In this document: positions 14,847-16,000 of the stretch, piece by piece | How the letters are laid out: each line of letters begins with the position of its first letter | Numbering within the stretch: position 1 is the first letter of the stretch | NCBI GenBank assembly: GCA_023428065.1 | Contig: JAEYZI010000018.1 | Coordinates: 1 to 16,000 of the forward strand | Direction: 5' to 3' | DNA from: Actinomycetes bacterium | Lineage (GTDB): Bacteria > Actinomycetota > Actinomycetes > Actinomycetales > Microbacteriaceae | Length of the DNA: 16,000 bases | Position numbers and translations under genes: made by a program | The notes under the pieces: generated by a model | What the model was told of the DNA's origin: nothing | The model's database searches: none | The model's input: only the letters and a program-made list of their open reading frames with translations

Positions 14847-14884
14847 CGCGGATCTCCTCATCGAGTAAATGTTGCGAGGTCGAA

Positions 14885-14890
14885 CATATA
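14885..14890 (-). promoter_or_regulatory. -10 box of the xylAB promoter
   Basis: Read on the minus strand the hexamer is TATATG, unusually AT-rich for this DNA. Transcription would begin near 14878, giving a leader of about 32 bases before the xylA ATG with its AGGAGATC site. The -35 position (about 14908-14913) falls inside the palindrome cluster, fitting repression. The -35 sequence itself is poor. Confidence 0.55.
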
Positions 14891-14950
14891 CCATGGGAAG
14901 CGTCCGGGGAAAGTCCGACACTTTCGCGAAAAGTGCGAAAGGCCCCGGTC

Positions 14951-14956
14951 TAGACT
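14951..14956 (+). promoter_or_regulatory. -10 box of the LacI-family regulator gene
   Basis: TAGACT fits the TANNNT pattern and would start transcription near 14963, about 15 bases before the ATG. An AAAGGA ribosome binding site lies at 14967-14972, so this mRNA has a short leader. The -35 position overlaps the palindromes, suggesting autoregulation. Confidence 0.55.
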
Positions 14957-14977
14957 TGTTCGGTCGAAAGGACGAAG

Positions 14978-15997
14978 ATGCCCCGCCCCGCCCCCTCCGA
15001 GCGTGTGACTCTCGCCCAGGTCGCCGACGAGGCCGGGGTCTCGCTGTCGACGATCTCCAAGGTGCTGAACGGGCGACCGGACGTCTCCGCCGCCACCCGT
15101 TCGCGCGTCGAAGCGCTCCTCGCGGAGCACGGGTACCTGCGCCGCAAGTCGAACCTCACGAGCACGGGTCTCATCGAGCTCGTCTTCCACGAGCTCGAGG
15201 CCGCCTGGTCGATGGAGATCATCCGCGGGGTCGAGGACGTCGCGAGCGAGCACGGGCTGAGCGTCGTGCTGACCGAGTCGGGGAGCCGGCACGCGCCCGC
15301 CGCCGACTGGGTCGAGGGCGTGCTGCGCCGCCGCCCGACGGGCGTCGTGCTCGTCTTCTCCGACCTCCCGGCCGAGTATCGCGAGGCACTGCGTGCGCGC
15401 GCGATCCCGTTCGTCATCATCGACCCGGCGGGCGACCCCTCTCCGGAGGTGCCGTCGGTCGGCTCCGCGAACTGGTCGGGCGGTCTCATGGCGACGCGAC
15501 ACCTCATCGAGCTCGGGCACACCCGCATCGCCGCCATCACGGGCCCCGACGACATGATGTGCTCGCACGCGCGCATCGACGGCTACCGCTCGGCGATGAC
15601 CTCGGCGGGTCTCCCGATCGAGGCGGACTGGATCCGCTTCGGCGACTTCCACACCTCGGGCGGCTACGAGCACGGCCGCGCCCTGCTCACGGGCGACGAC
15701 CGGCCCACGGCGATCTTCGCGGGGTCCGACCTGCAGGCCCTCGGCGTGCTCGAGGCGGTGCGGGAGCTCGGGCTGCGGGTGCCCGACGACCTCTCCCTCG
15801 TGGGCTACGACGACGTCCCGCTCGCGAAGTGGGTGAGCCCGCGGCTCACGACGGTGCGTCAGCCGCTGCGGCGGATGGCGGAGGAGGCGACGCGTCTCGT
15901 GATCCGGATGGGGGAGGCGCCGCTCGAGTCGGTGCCCCGCATGGACCTCGCGACGAACCTCGTCGTGCGCGAGAGCACGGCGCCTCTCGTGGCCTGA
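14978..15997 (+). CDS. LacI-family transcriptional regulator, probable xylose repressor
   Basis: This is a DNA-binding regulator of 339 residues, the usual length. The helix-turn-helix is at the N-terminus (VTLAQVADEAGVSLSTISKV, 10-29), followed by NGRPDVSAATRSRV and the hinge-helix region (to about 60). The effector-binding domain (about 64-339) includes the ITGPDDMMCSHARIDGYRSA segment (188-207) and AIFAGSDLQALGVLEA (245-260). SLVGYDDVPLAKWVSPRLTT (273-292) completes the ligand fold. It is transcribed away from xylA across a 131-base gap full of inverted repeats. The simplest reading is that xylose or xylulose releases it from DNA and switches on xylAB. Many actinobacteria use a ROK-family XylR instead, so I leave the symbol blank. 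The stop falls three bases before the window ends. Confidence 0.92.
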   Translation: MPRPAPSERVTLAQVADEAGVSLSTISKVLNGRPDVSAATRSRVEALLAEHGYLRRKSNLTSTGLIELVFHELEAAWSMEIIRGVEDVASEHGLSVVLTESGSRHAPAADWVEGVLRRRPTGVVLVFSDLPAEYREALRARAIPFVIIDPAGDPSPEVPSVGSANWSGGLMATRHLIELGHTRIAAITGPDDMMCSHARIDGYRSAMTSAGLPIEADWIRFGDFHTSGGYEHGRALLTGDDRPTAIFAGSDLQALGVLEAVRELGLRVPDDLSLVGYDDVPLAKWVSPRLTTVRQPLRRMAEEATRLVIRMGEAPLESVPRMDLATNLVVRESTAPLVA

Positions 15998-16000
15998 GCG

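Larger units (their letters stand above)
14869..14968. promoter_or_regulatory. Operator region between xylA and the LacI-family gene
   Basis: Several inverted repeats overlap here. ATGTT (14869-14873) / AACAT (14883-14887) spans the predicted xylA start point. GAAAGT (14909-14914) / ACTTTC (14920-14925), CACTTT (14919-14924) / AAAGTG (14930-14935), the perfect palindrome TTTCGCGAAA (14922-14931), and CTTTCGC (14921-14927) / GCGAAAG (14935-14941) cover both -35 regions. TTCGGTCGAA (14959-14968) covers the predicted start point of the regulator gene. The divergent LacI-family protein is the obvious binder. Which repeat is the real operator cannot be told from sequence alone. Confidence 0.6.

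Noticed and set aside
14847..14921. 25-residue N-terminal extension of xylA starting at 14921
   Set aside because: The extension covers the predicted TATATG -10 box and part of the operator cluster, and family members start at the MTAPTPTRDDKF position, which has its own ribosome binding site.

Overview
The window comes from a high-GC actinobacterium, most likely of the family Microbacteriaceae. The basis is codon use dominated by G/C third positions, an actinobacterial L7/L12, a mycobacterial-type cystathionine beta-synthase, a short actinobacterial xylose isomerase, and TAGGCT -10 boxes placed for leaderless mRNAs. Placement to family is by recollection of typical sequences and is not tested here.

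Layout: (1) 15-410, rplL, the end of the ribosomal L10-L12 operon, closed by a hairpin. (2) 526-4141, a carbohydrate ABC importer: a palindromic LacI-type operator, an AglE-like lipoprotein, a strong intercistronic hairpin, and two membrane permeases joined by a 4-base overlap. No ATPase gene is present, so a shared MsiK/UgpC-type ATPase elsewhere is likely. (3) 4196-6058, a stand-alone ABC exporter half-transporter. (4) 6145-8712, cbs and a metB-type gene (transsulfuration), followed by an elaborate nested palindrome (8725-8784) that resembles a dispersed repeat. (5) 8823-10833, a YjeH-like amino acid exporter overlapping a cyclase-family hydrolase whose usual metal-binding motif is altered. 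(6) 10867-12084, an orphan ChvE-like sugar-binding lipoprotein with a low-complexity insertion. (7) 12144-15997, the xylose module: xylA and xylB on the minus strand, divergent from a LacI-family regulator, with overlapping inverted repeats across both predicted promoters.

How the parts fit: xylose isomerase makes xylulose, xylulokinase phosphorylates it for the pentose phosphate pathway, and the LacI protein probably represses xylAB and itself. The importer in (2) carries a different operator sequence and probably answers to another LacI regulator for an oligosaccharide. cbs and metB interconvert homocysteine, cystathionine and cysteine; the nearby YjeH-like protein may export methionine or branched-chain amino acids.

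Most genes are ordinary and intact. The points most worth attention are the three identically spaced TAGGCT-N6-start promoters, the nested palindrome after metB, the altered active site of the cyclase, the modified orphan binding protein, and the operator cluster between xylA and lacI. I saw no phage, transposon, CRISPR, tRNA or rRNA, and nothing that clearly amounts to a new multi-gene system. No gene-free stretch exceeds 300 bases.
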